Origin: Pseudomonas poae
GTDB lineage: Bacteria > Pseudomonadota > Gammaproteobacteria > Pseudomonadales > Pseudomonadaceae
Length of the DNA: 64,000 nt
Assembly: GCA_028869255.1 (NCBI GenBank)
Contig: CP110972.1
Span: forward strand, 2,485,001 to 2,549,000
Direction of reading: 5' to 3'
The notes under the pieces are model-generated. The model saw only the letters and a program-made list of their open reading frames with translations. It was not told the DNA's origin and made no database searches. Position numbers and translations under genes: made by a program. Positions 26,084 through 34,900 of the stretch are shown one piece after another. How positions within the stretch are numbered: the first letter of the stretch is position 1; every line of letters begins with the position of its first letter.

Positions 26084-27407
26084 ATGATCAAACAGTGCAG
26101 CCTGTTAGCGCTGGCGGTGTGCGCCAGTCTCAGCCAAATCGCGTTTGCCGACGCCGTGACCGACCAGGCCGATTCGAAAGGTTTTATCGAAGGCAGCAGC
26201 GTCACCGGGTTGTTGCGTAACTATTATTTCGACCGCAACCGTGAAGGCGGCCGGGCCGATAACCGGGACTGGACCCAGGGCGCGATGCTCAACTACGCCT
26301 CGGGTTTCACTCAGGGCACCCTCGGCTTCGGCGTGGATGCCTACGCCTACGGCGGGTTGAAACTCGACGCCACACACGCGGACGCCGGCACCGGCAACCT
26401 GCCGACCGACCGGCATGGCGACCCCGAAGATGCCTACGGTTCTGTCGGTGCGGCGGTGAAGATAAAAATCTCCAAAACCCAGCTCAAATTCGGCGACATG
26501 CAGCCCACCGCGCCGGTCTTCGCCACCGGCGGTACCCGCCTGCTACCGCAGACCGCCACCGGTTTCGACCTCACCAGCAGCGAAATCGCCGGCCTGGACC
26601 TGGAAGCCGGGCATTTCACCAGCACCAACAGTGGCATGACCAGCAACCATGACCACGATATGTACGCCACCTACGCGAATGTCCCTGCCAACAGTGCGAG
26701 CTTCGTCGGCGGCAAGTACACCTTCACGCCGTCACTGAGCGCGACGCTGTACGCCAGTGAACTGGAAGATATCTGGCGCCAGTACTACACCAATCTCAAC
26801 TACGTGATCCCACTGGGGCACGACCAGTCGCTGGCACTCGACGGCAACCTGTACCGCACCCTCGACACCGGCAGCGCCAAGGCCGGGGCGATCAATAACA
26901 CGACCTACTCGGTGGCGGCGGCGTACTCGTTCCTGCAGGCCCACACCCTGACGCTGTCGTTCCAGAAGGTGCATGGCGACACGCCCTTTGACTATATCGG
27001 CACCGGCAACAATGGCGCCGGTGAAGGCGGCGACTCGGTGTTCCTGGCCAACTCGGTGCAGTGGGGCGACTTCAACGGCCCGGGCGAGCAGTCCTGGGGC
27101 ATTCGTTACGACCTGAATATGGCCAGCTATGGCGTGCCGGGGCTGAGCTTTATGACCCGCTACATCAACGGCTCGGACATCAACGGCACCCACACGCCGG
27201 TCGGCAGCGCCTATGCGGGCGACTACGGGGCCGACGGCGCGCACCACGAAACCGATGTGGAAGCCAAATACGTGGTCCAGAGCGGCCCGGCAAAGAACCC
27301 TGTCGCTGCGCGTGCGCGATGCGATTGTTGCGTCGAACGCCGACCAGCGTGATGGTGACTTGAACGAGCTGCGGTTGATCGTCGACTACCCTTTCACCTT
27401 GCTGTAA
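26084..27407 (+). pseudogene. OprD-family outer-membrane porin with a frameshift near its 3' end
   Basis: The protein begins with a signal peptide (MIKQCSLLALAVCASLSQIAFA) and shows OprD-family features: GFIEGSSVTGLLRNYYFDR near the mature N-terminus, LKFGDMQPTAPVFATGG, and alternating amphipathic strands. It should be an 18-strand substrate-specific channel. The open frame ends at 27350 in a non-porin tail. In the next frame the family ending appears (SLRVRDAIVASNADQ, then ELRLIVDYPFTLL, stop at 27405-27407). Removing one C from the CCC at 27298-27300 restores it. The last beta strand is needed for outer-membrane insertion, so the frameshift would be disabling if real. Confidence 0.85.
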
Positions 27408-27414
27408 AGCGGCC

Positions 27415-27448
27415 CCTGTGGCGAGGGAGCTTGCTCCCTCGCCACAGG
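27415..27448. repeat. REP palindrome / bidirectional hairpin
   Basis: CCTGTGGCGAGGGAGC and CTCCCTCGCCACAGG form an almost perfect stem with a very small loop just after the porin stop and before the convergent chemotaxis gene. This is the common Pseudomonas REP sequence and may also terminate both transcripts. Confidence 0.8.
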
Positions 27449-27456
27449 TTCGGGGG

Positions 27457-28812
27457 TTACCCGACCCAGCCGACGGCGGTTTTAGGGATGACCTCGGATT
27501 CATCTAGCTTCGACGCAAACATGCTGACCGCCTCCACCGCATCACTGGTGCTGGTGCGAATCTGCAAAATCACCGACCCCGCCTGGTCTGCCAGGCTCAC
27601 GCCGCGTTGCGCGCCTTCCTGGGTGGCGTTCATGCTGGTCACCGCATCACGGGTTTCGGAAAGGATCATGCCGATCATCTCGGCGATTTCCGCCGTGGAG
27701 CGGCTGGTACGCCCTGCCAGTTGCCGCACTTCATCGGCCACCACCGCAAAACCTCGGCCCTGATCCCCGGCACGCGCCGCCTCGATGGCCGCATTCAGCG
27801 CCAGCAGGTTGGTCTGGTCGGCGATACCGCGGATGGTATTGACGATGGCGGTAATCTGCTCGGAGCGATCGCCCAATTGCCCAACCAACCGCGCCGACGC
27901 ACCGATGTTGTCGGCGATGCGGCGCATCTCACTGGCGGTCTCCTGGATGACCTGCGTGCCATGCTCGGCAAAGCGCTCGGTCTCGGAGGAAATATGGTAG
28001 GCCCGGGACGCGCCACGGGAATCTTCCTCGAACTTCTCGACGCGCTCGGTGATGTCGCTGGCAAACTTGACGATCTTGATCAACGTGCCGTCGCCGTCGT
28101 AGACCGGGTTGTAGCTGGCCTCCAACCACACGACCCGGCCGTGTTTGCCCAGGCGCTTGAATTGCCCGGTAAAAAACTCGCCGTTGTTCAGGCGGCGCCA
28201 GAAGTCTGCGTATTCATTGCTGTTGACCAGCGCCGGTTCGCAGAACAACTGGTGATGTTTGCCTTTGATTTCCGCCAGCGAATAGCCCATCACATTCAGG
28301 AAGTTCGGGTTGGCGTCCAGCACCTGGCCACGCAAGTCGAACTCGATCACCGCCATTGCGCGGTCCAGCGCGGCCAGCTTGCTGCGGGTGGCCGCCTCTT
28401 GCTCGACCTTGGCGGTAACGTCCAGCGCGTACTTGACCACTTTCAGCACTTGGCCGCGATCGTCCAGCACCGGGTTGTAACTGGCTTCCAGCCAGATGGT
28501 CTTGCCGTTGCCGTCTACCCGTTTGAAGGTGCCCGACACGAACTTGCCAGCCTTTAGCTCGCCCCAGAATTGCGCGTACGCCGGGCTGTTGGTCAGCGCG
28601 GGTAAGCAAAAGTCGCGATGGGACTTGCCGGCCAACTGGTCGCTGCGGTAGCCCAGGGTGTTGAGGAAGTTGTCGTTGGCGCGCAGCACCTTGCCGTTCA
28701 GGTCGAATTCGACCACGGCCATCGAGCGCTCCAGTGCCGCTATCAGTCCTTTGTATTCGGTGACTTCGGCCGTCCTGGCCGCCAGTTCTGTTTTAAGTGC
28801 TGTATTGAACAT
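27457..28812 (-). CDS. Soluble PAS-PAS methyl-accepting chemotaxis protein (BdlA-like)
   Basis: This 451-aa protein has two PAS domains (about residues 25-140 and 147-262). Each contains an EFDL-G-V-L-AN-NFLN stretch, an FC-PAL motif and [10 protein letters not shown] shortened MCP signalling domain follows with the hairpin [20 protein letters not shown] sequence and [19 protein letters not shown]. There is no transmembrane segment. The same architecture occurs in BdlA of P. aeruginosa, which links redox or nutrient signals to biofilm dispersal. It would signal through CheA/CheW in the cytoplasm. Specific BdlA function is inferred from layout. Confidence 0.82.
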   Translation of the reverse strand: MFNTALKTELAARTAEVTEYKGLIAALERSMAVVEFDLNGKVLRANDNFLNTLGYRSDQLAGKSHRDFCLPALTNSPAYAQFWGELKAGKFVSGTFKRVDGNGKTIWLEASYNPVLDDRGQVLKVVKYALDVTAKVEQEAATRSKLAALDRAMAVIEFDLRGQVLDANPNFLNVMGYSLAEIKGKHHQLFCEPALVNSNEYADFWRRLNNGEFFTGQFKRLGKHGRVVWLEASYNPVYDGDGTLIKIVKFASDITERVEKFEEDSRGASRAYHISSETERFAEHGTQVIQETASEMRRIADNIGASARLVGQLGDRSEQITAIVNTIRGIADQTNLLALNAAIEAARAGDQGRGFAVVADEVRQLAGRTSRSTAEIAEMIGMILSETRDAVTSMNATQEGAQRGVSLADQAGSVILQIRTSTSDAVEAVSMFASKLDESEVIPKTAVGWVG

Positions 28813-28936
28813 GACGTACCCTCAGCCGTGCGAAGAACCTTGTTTCATCCTTGGCTATCGGCTGCGAAATACGCGACTTTACGCGGTAAAAATGATTATT
28901 TTCTGACGTCAAATAACGGTGAAAAACAGCAGGCTG

Positions 28937-29425
28937 TCAGCGCTTTGCGTCACCTGAGGCCAGCCGCTCACGCATGCCCTCGCTGGCTGCCGGGCCCGCT
29001 TGCAAAACGCAATGTTCCCAAGCCACCACCTGCCCTTCGGCGCTCGCCATCATTGGCTGCAACGGCCGGCCCGTCTCACGCTCAACCACCTCCACGCTGG
29101 TGCCCTCCTCGGCGTAATGCCGATTGCCCCAGGCCACCAGCGACATCAGCACCATGCGAAAATCCTCGCCCTTGGCCGTTGGCACGTATTCATGGCGCGG
29201 CGGGCGTTCACTGTAGCGGCGACGCTCGAGCATCCCCGCCTCCACCAGCGCATTCAGACGGCGCGTCAACATGTTCGGCGCGATACCCAGGCTGCGGGAA
29301 AATTCATCAAAGCGCCGCAAGCCGTGCAACGCGTCGCGCATGATCAGGATGCTCCACCACTCCCCTACCCGGTCGAGGCTACGGGCGATGGGGCATTCGT
29401 CGCTGGTGAGGGATGTGCGCTGCAT
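28937..29425 (-). CDS. HxlR-family transcriptional regulator
   Basis: From ATG 29425 the product is 162 aa with the HxlR winged helix-turn-helix: CPIARSLDRVGEWWSILIMRD near the start, RRFDEFSRSLGIAPNMLTRRL as the recognition unit, and a wing at ERPPRHEYVPTAKG. A ~50-residue C-terminal extension follows. A longer frame to 29494 exists, but its first 23 codons do not look like HxlR and would run into the promoter region. The gene is divergent from the KAS II gene and is its likely regulator. Confidence 0.8.
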   Translation of the reverse strand: MQRTSLTSDECPIARSLDRVGEWWSILIMRDALHGLRRFDEFSRSLGIAPNMLTRRLNALVEAGMLERRRYSERPPRHEYVPTAKGEDFRMVLMSLVAWGNRHYAEEGTSVEVVERETGRPLQPMMASAEGQVVAWEHCVLQAGPAASEGMRERLASGDAKR

Positions 29426-29526
29426 GCGGGTTCCTGTGTGCGTGTACAAAGTTGTGTGAGGGCATGTTACTTTCATGATGATAGTGACGTCCATAGGGTC
29501 TTCAACACAACCGGAGTCGATTGATC

Positions 29527-30795
29527 ATGAGTAAACGTATAGTCGTGACGGGCATGGGCGCGCTGACGCCGCTGGGTGCTGACGTGGAAGCCACCTGGCA
29601 ACGCCTTTTGGCCGGGCAATCGGGGATTCGTCGGCTGCCGGAAGAACTGATCGGCGACCTCGCCATCAGCATCGGCGGCCAGGTGCAGAGCGTGTTGCAG
29701 GACCCCGAGGCCGGGTTTGATCCTGATCGCCTGTTGGCGGCCAAGGAACAGCGCAAGATGGACCGTTTTATCCTGTTCGCGCTGGCGGCGGCGGATGAGG
29801 CACTGAAGCAAGCCGGCTGGGCCCCGACAACCGCTGAAGCGCAGGAGCGCACCGCCACCATCATCGCCTCGGGCGTGGGCGGCTTTCCGGCGATTGCCGA
29901 TGCGGTTCGCACCACCGACAGCAAAGGCCCGCGGCGTCTGTCGCCCTTCACCATTCCATCGTTTCTGAGCAACATGGCCGCCGGGCATGTGTCGATCACT
30001 TACGGCTTGAAAGGCCCGCTGGGCGCTCCGGTCACCGCCTGTGCGGCAGGCGTGCAGGCCATTGGCGACGCGGCGCGGATGATCCGCGCCGGCGAAGTGG
30101 ATGTGGCCGTTTGTGGCGGTGCCGAAGCCGCTATTCACCGGGTGAGCCTCGCCGGTTTTGCTGCGGCGCGGGCCTTGTCCAGCGATTTCAACGACACGCC
30201 TGAGCGCGCCTCGCGGCCGTTCGACCAGGCACGCGACGGCTTTGTCATGGGCGAAGGCGCCGGCATCCTGGTCATCGAAGAACTCGAACATGCCCTGGCT
30301 CGTGGCGCGCAGCCGATTGCCGAGCTGGTGGGCTACGGCACCAGCGCCGATGCCTACCACATGACGGCCGGGCCTGAAGACGGCGATGGTGCGCGTCGGG
30401 CGATGACGCAGGCGCTGCGCCAGGCCGGGATCGAGGGGGCTGAGGTGCAGTACCTGAATGCCCACGCCACCTCGACGCCGGTGGGTGATAAAGGCGAATT
30501 GGCGGCGATCAAGACGGTATTCGGTGCTACCGGCGGGCTGGCCATCAGCTCGACCAAATCCGCCACCGGCCATTTGCTCGGCGCGGCGGGTGGCATCGAA
30601 GCCATCTTCACCGTGCTCGCGCTGCGCGATCAGGTGGCGCCGATGACGCTGAACCTGGAGCACCCGGACGCCCTCGCCGATGGCCTGGACATGGTGCGTG
30701 GCGCGGCACGCCCAATGGCGATGGAGTACGCGCTGTCCAATGGCTTCGGCTTTGGTGGCGTCAATGCCAGCGTGTTGTTCCGCCGCTGGGTGTAA
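29527..30795 (+). CDS. fabF: Beta-ketoacyl-ACP synthase II
   Basis: From ATG 29527 the product is 422 aa with thiolase fold and the KAS triad: Cys172 in VTACAAGVQAIGDA, His313 in LNAHATSTPVGD and His349 in KSATGHLLGAAGG, plus the glycine-rich GFGGVNAS near the end. It elongates acyl-ACP by condensation with malonyl-ACP. It stands alone next to an HxlR regulator, not in the main fab cluster, so it is probably a second fabF paralogue used under specific conditions. A TTG six bases upstream is a less likely start. Confidence 0.88.
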   Translation: MSKRIVVTGMGALTPLGADVEATWQRLLAGQSGIRRLPEELIGDLAISIGGQVQSVLQDPEAGFDPDRLLAAKEQRKMDRFILFALAAADEALKQAGWAPTTAEAQERTATIIASGVGGFPAIADAVRTTDSKGPRRLSPFTIPSFLSNMAAGHVSITYGLKGPLGAPVTACAAGVQAIGDAARMIRAGEVDVAVCGGAEAAIHRVSLAGFAAARALSSDFNDTPERASRPFDQARDGFVMGEGAGILVIEELEHALARGAQPIAELVGYGTSADAYHMTAGPEDGDGARRAMTQALRQAGIEGAEVQYLNAHATSTPVGDKGELAAIKTVFGATGGLAISSTKSATGHLLGAAGGIEAIFTVLALRDQVAPMTLNLEHPDALADGLDMVRGAARPMAMEYALSNGFGFGGVNASVLFRRWV

Positions 30796-30865
30796 CCGGC
30801 GGTTTGCCCCAGCTCTGATTTTCGGGGACCATGGCGCCTTCTGTTACAGCCAACCAGAGGCGCCC

Positions 30866-31246
30866 ATGGCCAACCACGACCTGTCCTACACCCCCGACCC
30901 GGATGCCGACTCGATTTCTTCCGACGTGATCGGCTTCAACGGCATCCTGGTCTCCACCCAGATCCCGACCCGCGCCGACGGCAGCCTGGAACTGGGCGAT
31001 ATCACCGCGCAAAGCGAATGCACCCTGCAAGCGCTGAAAGTCGCCCTGGAAAAAGCCGGCAGCTCCATGGACCGGGTGATGCATCTGACCATTTATCTGA
31101 CCGATATGGCCGACCGCGCCGCGTTCAACGAGGTCTACAAACGCTTCTTCGCCAAGCCCTGGCCCGTGCGCGCTGCGGTTGGCGTGGCCGCATTGGCGGT
31201 AGACGGCATGCGCGTGGAAGTCACCGCGATGGCCGCTCAAGCCTGA
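30866..31246 (+). CDS. RidA-family (YjgF/YER057c) enamine/imine deaminase
   Basis: This 126-aa trimeric RidA-fold protein has the typical VIGFNGILVSTQIPTRADG start, ECTLQALKVALEKAGSSMD, a YLTDMADRAAFNEVYKRFF segment and PVRAAVGVAALAVDGMRVE, which supplies the active-site Arg. RidA proteins hydrolyse reactive enamines/imines made by PLP enzymes. The ATG at 30866 has AGAGG upstream. A larger open frame extends 5' but overlaps the fabF gene and has no homology. Confidence 0.82.
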   Translation: MANHDLSYTPDPDADSISSDVIGFNGILVSTQIPTRADGSLELGDITAQSECTLQALKVALEKAGSSMDRVMHLTIYLTDMADRAAFNEVYKRFFAKPWPVRAAVGVAALAVDGMRVEVTAMAAQA

Positions 31247-31316
31247 GGTGGTGCCGGTCAGGCATTTCACAGCTACAATGCGCGCCTCAACCGTGACAAG
31301 CCTGACTAAAAAAACT

Positions 31317-33296
31317 ATGTCCTTGCCCAAGCATCACCTGGAATTGCTCAGCCCTGCCCGCGATGTCGCCATCGCACGCGAGGCCATCTTGCATGGCGCC
31401 GACGCCATCTACATCGGCGGCCCAAGCTTCGGCGCCCGCCATAACGCGTGCAATGAGGTGAGCGATATCGCTCAGCTGGTCGAATTCGCCCGCCGTTACC
31501 ACGCCCGCGTGTTCACCACCATCAATACCATCTTGCATGACAACGAGCTGGAACCAGCGCGCAAGCTGATCCATCAGCTTTACGATGCCGGTGTCGACGC
31601 GCTGATCGTGCAAGACCTGGGTGTGATGGAGCTGGATATTCCGCCGATCGAGCTGCACGCCAGCACCCAGACCGATATTCGTACCCTGGGCCGCGCCAAG
31701 TTTCTCGACCAGGCCGGGTTCTCGCAGTTGGTATTGGCCCGTGAGCTGAACCTGCAGGAAATCCGCGCCATCGCCGACGAAACCGATGCCGCCATCGAAT
31801 TCTTTATCCACGGCGCCCTGTGCGTAGCGTTTTCCGGGCAGTGCAATATCTCCCACGCGCAGAACGGCCGCAGCGCCAACCGTGGCGACTGCTCCCAGGC
31901 CTGCCGCCTGCCGTACACCTTGAAAGACGACCAGGGCCGCGTCGTGGCCTTTGAAAAGCACCTGCTGTCGATGAAAGACAACAACCAGAGCGCCAACATC
32001 CGCGCGCTGGTCGAAGCCGGCGTGCGTTCGTTCAAGATCGAAGGCCGCTACAAGGACATGGGCTATGTGAAAAACATCACCGCCTATTACCGCCAGCGCC
32101 TCGACGACGTCCTTGAAGACCGCCCGGACCTGGCTCGCGCTTCCAGCGGCCGCACCGCGCATTTCTTCCTGCCCGACCCGGAAAAAACCTTCCACCGTGG
32201 CAGCACCGACTATTTCGTCACCGACCGCAAGATCGACATCGGCGCCTTCGACACCCCGACGTTTACCGGGCTGCCGGTGGGCGTGGTGGAAAAAGCCGGC
32301 AAGCGTGACTTGCAGGTGGTCACCCATGAGCCGCTGTCCAATGGCGACGGCCTCAATGTGTTGATCAAGCGTGAAGTCGTGGGGTTCCGCGCCAACATCG
32401 CAGAAGCCAAAGGCGAGTTCGAAGAAGATGGCCAGAAGCGCTACCGCTACCGCGTCGAGCCGAATGAAATGCCGGCCGGCCTGCATCAGTTGCGGCCGAA
32501 CCACCCGCTGAACCGCAACCTGGACCATAACTGGCAACAGGCCTTGCTCAAGACCTCCGCTGAGCGCCGAATCGGCCTGGCATGGGTCGCACGCCTGCGT
32601 GAAGACCAACTGCACGTCACGGCCACCAGCGAAGAAGGCATCCGCGCCAGCGTCACCCTGCCCGGCCCGTTTGGCGTGGCCAACAAGCCGGAACAAGCGC
32701 TGGACACCCTGCGCGATCTGCTTGGCCAACTCGGCACTACCGAGTATCACGCCACCCAGATCGAGCTGGACGCGCCGCACGCGTTCTTCATCCCCAACTC
32801 GCAGCTCAAGGCGTTGCGCCGCGAAGTGATCGAAGCGCTGACCGCCGCACGTATCGCCGCGCACCCGCGTGGTGGGCGCAAGGCCGAGACCACCCCGCCG
32901 CCGGTGTACCCGGAAGCGCACCTGTCGTTCCTGGCCAACGTCTACAACCAGAAGGCCCGCGACTTCTACCACCGGCACGGGGTGAAGCTGATCGACGCGG
33001 CCTTTGAAACCCACGAAGAAACCGGCGAAGTACCGGTGATGATCACCAAGCACTGCCTGCGCTTCTCGTTCAACCTGTGCCCGAAACAGGCCAAGGGTGT
33101 GACGGGCGTGAAGACCAAGGTGGCGCCGATGCAACTGATCCACGGCGACGAAGTGCTGACCTTGAAGTTCGACTGCAAGCCGTGCGAGATGCACGTGGTG
33201 GGCAAGATCAAGGGGCATATCCTCGGTCTGCCGCAGCCGGGCAGCGGTGTGGGCCACTTCAATCCGGAAAACATCATCTTTCAGGGCACGCACTAG
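31317..33296 (+). CDS. rlhA: U32-family 23S rRNA C2501 hydroxylase
   Basis: This protein of about 659 aa begins MSLPKHHLELLSPARDV and has the U32 peptidase-like barrel with SFKIEGRYKDMGYVKNITAYY and the cysteine-containing stretch FSGQCNISHAQNG...GDCSQACRLPY, followed later by the C-terminal collagenase-like half. Length and order match E. coli RlhA (YdcP), which hydroxylates C2501 of 23S rRNA using a prephenate-dependent Fe-S mechanism. In-frame ATG 31278 is an alternative start. Its last 23 bp overlap the convergent EamA gene. Confidence 0.85.
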   Translation: MSLPKHHLELLSPARDVAIAREAILHGADAIYIGGPSFGARHNACNEVSDIAQLVEFARRYHARVFTTINTILHDNELEPARKLIHQLYDAGVDALIVQDLGVMELDIPPIELHASTQTDIRTLGRAKFLDQAGFSQLVLARELNLQEIRAIADETDAAIEFFIHGALCVAFSGQCNISHAQNGRSANRGDCSQACRLPYTLKDDQGRVVAFEKHLLSMKDNNQSANIRALVEAGVRSFKIEGRYKDMGYVKNITAYYRQRLDDVLEDRPDLARASSGRTAHFFLPDPEKTFHRGSTDYFVTDRKIDIGAFDTPTFTGLPVGVVEKAGKRDLQVVTHEPLSNGDGLNVLIKREVVGFRANIAEAKGEFEEDGQKRYRYRVEPNEMPAGLHQLRPNHPLNRNLDHNWQQALLKTSAERRIGLAWVARLREDQLHVTATSEEGIRASVTLPGPFGVANKPEQALDTLRDLLGQLGTTEYHATQIELDAPHAFFIPNSQLKALRREVIEALTAARIAAHPRGGRKAETTPPPVYPEAHLSFLANVYNQKARDFYHRHGVKLIDAAFETHEETGEVPVMITKHCLRFSFNLCPKQAKGVTGVKTKVAPMQLIHGDEVLTLKFDCKPCEMHVVGKIKGHILGLPQPGSGVGHFNPENIIFQGTH

Positions 33297-34179
33297 CACT
33301 CGGGGAGCGGGGCCACCACCAGCCCCGCTGCAACCCGGCAGCCGCCAGCAGAATCGCGGCAACCCCCAACCACTGCAGCCAGCCCAGGCGGTGCCCGAAA
33401 GCGATCCAGTCCACAAGGATCGCCGCAATCGGGTAGATAAACGACAGCGCGCCGGTAAGCGCAGTCGGCAGTTTCTGGATCGCCCCGTACAGCAGCACAT
33501 ACATCAACCCGGTATGCACCACGCCGAGTGTGACCAGCGCGGCCCAGGCATGGCTCGATTCCGCCAGGCTATGCCACGGCACCAGCGGCGCCAGTAACAC
33601 CGCACCGGTGGTGACCTGGATCAGGGCCATCAAATGCGGCGGCACCTCCTTCAGGCGCTTGATGATCAGTGCGGCAATCGCATACAGCAACGCCGCGCCC
33701 AGGGCCAGCGCAATCCCCGCCAGATAATCCGCGCCACCGGCCTGTTGCTCGCCATGGGCGGTGACAATCGCCAACATCCCCAGGAATGCCACACTCAACC
33801 ACGCGAGTTTCTGCAGGGTGATTTGCTCCCCGAGAAACACCGCCGCCAGCATCACCAACATAAATGGCTGCACGTTGTACACCGCCGTACTGATGGCGAT
33901 AGAGGCGCGGGAATATGACTCGAACAACAGCAGCCAATTGCCGACGATGGCCACGCCGCTGAGCATCGCCAAGCCGAGCTTGGCCCAACTGAGCAGCTCG
34001 AGGCGCAGGTAGCCCAGCAACGCGCAGACCAGCAACAGCGTCAGCGCGCCGATCACGCAACGCCAGAACACCACTTCGATCACCGACACGCCCGAAACCA
34101 GCACAAACCAGCCGATGGTGCCCGAGATCAGCATGGCGGCGACCATTTCCCACGACCCGCGACGGATAGATGTGTCCAC
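33274..34179 (-). CDS. EamA/DMT-family transporter
   Basis: This 301-aa inner-membrane protein has about ten hydrophobic helices in two EamA repeats (for example AAMLISGTIGWFVLVSGVSV and YAIAALIIKRLKEVPPHL). The family exports amino acids and other metabolites. Divergent from it is an Lrp/AsnC-type regulator 109 bp away, an arrangement common for amino-acid exporters, so the substrate may be an amino acid sensed by that regulator. Its 3' end overlaps rlhA. Confidence 0.85.
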   Translation of the reverse strand: MDTSIRRGSWEMVAAMLISGTIGWFVLVSGVSVIEVVFWRCVIGALTLLLVCALLGYLRLELLSWAKLGLAMLSGVAIVGNWLLLFESYSRASIAISTAVYNVQPFMLVMLAAVFLGEQITLQKLAWLSVAFLGMLAIVTAHGEQQAGGADYLAGIALALGAALLYAIAALIIKRLKEVPPHLMALIQVTTGAVLLAPLVPWHSLAESSHAWAALVTLGVVHTGLMYVLLYGAIQKLPTALTGALSFIYPIAAILVDWIAFGHRLGWLQWLGVAAILLAAAGLQRGWWWPRSPSASACPER

Positions 34180-34288
34180 GATTGATGCTCCTCAAGTGAG
34201 GCTCAATTATGGCAATCTGGCGAACAGCGGCTCCAGCGACAAAAATAGGCAAACATCGACAATCACCTTTTCTTATTAGGCAGACAGC

Positions 34289-34732
34289 ATGATTGACACC
34301 ATCGACCAGCAACTGATCGCCGCCTTGATGGACGACTCGCGGCTGTCACTCAAGGCCCTGGCGGGCATTACCGGGCTGTCCTCGCCCAGTGTTGGTGAGC
34401 GCCTGCGTCGCCTGGAAGAGCGCGGCGTGCTCACCCACTACACCGTCGACATCGACCCCAAACATTTCGGCTACCTGTTGCAAGCCATCGTGCGGATTCG
34501 CCCGTTGCCCGGAAAATTGCAGGAGGTGGAACGCCAGATCCAGGCGATTCCCGAGTTCACCGAGTGCGACAAGGTCACCGGCGATGACTGCTTTATCGCC
34601 CGCCTGCACGTGCGCACCATGGACCACCTGGACACCCTCCTCGACCGGCTCAACGCCTATGCCGAAACCAACACGGCCATTGTCAAGAAAACCCCGGTCA
34701 AACGACGCTTGCCGCCGCTGGCTGATTGCTGA
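34289..34732 (+). CDS. Lrp/AsnC-family transcriptional regulator
   Basis: This 147-aa protein has an N-terminal helix-turn-helix (IDQQLIAALMDDSRLSLKAL then LSSPSVGERLRRLEERGVL) and a RAM ligand-binding domain with ECDKVTGDDCFIARLHVRTM. Such proteins are octamers that respond to amino acids. Divergent from the EamA exporter, which is its probable target. The ATG is preceded by a short spacer after GGCAGACAGC; the ribosome site is weak. Confidence 0.85.
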   Translation: MIDTIDQQLIAALMDDSRLSLKALAGITGLSSPSVGERLRRLEERGVLTHYTVDIDPKHFGYLLQAIVRIRPLPGKLQEVERQIQAIPEFTECDKVTGDDCFIARLHVRTMDHLDTLLDRLNAYAETNTAIVKKTPVKRRLPPLADC

Positions 34733-34752
34733 ATTGTGGCGAGCCTGCTTGT

Positions 34753-34870
34753 TGTGGCGAGCGGGCTTGCCCGCGTTGGGCTGCGCAGCAGCCCCCAAAA
34801 TACCCCCAAAATATTTGCAGTAAATACAGGGCCGCTTCGCGCCCCAACGCGGGCAAGCCCGCTCGCCACA
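34753..34870. repeat. REPIN (inverted pair of REP sequences)
   Basis: Two REP units in opposite orientation, TGTGGCGAGCGGGCTTGCC... and its complement, flank about 65 bp of spacer containing AAAATACCCCCAAAATATTT. The outer ~30 bp are the same as in the REPINs at 46.8 kb and 52.6 kb, but the spacer differs. Confidence 0.85.
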
Positions 34871-34900
34871 GCAAGCCAGCTCGCCACAACCACAACCGCT

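Noticed and set aside
31287..33500. 737-codon reverse frame opposite rlhA
   Set aside because: Antisense shadow of a well-conserved gene, common in high-GC DNA; no homology in its translation.
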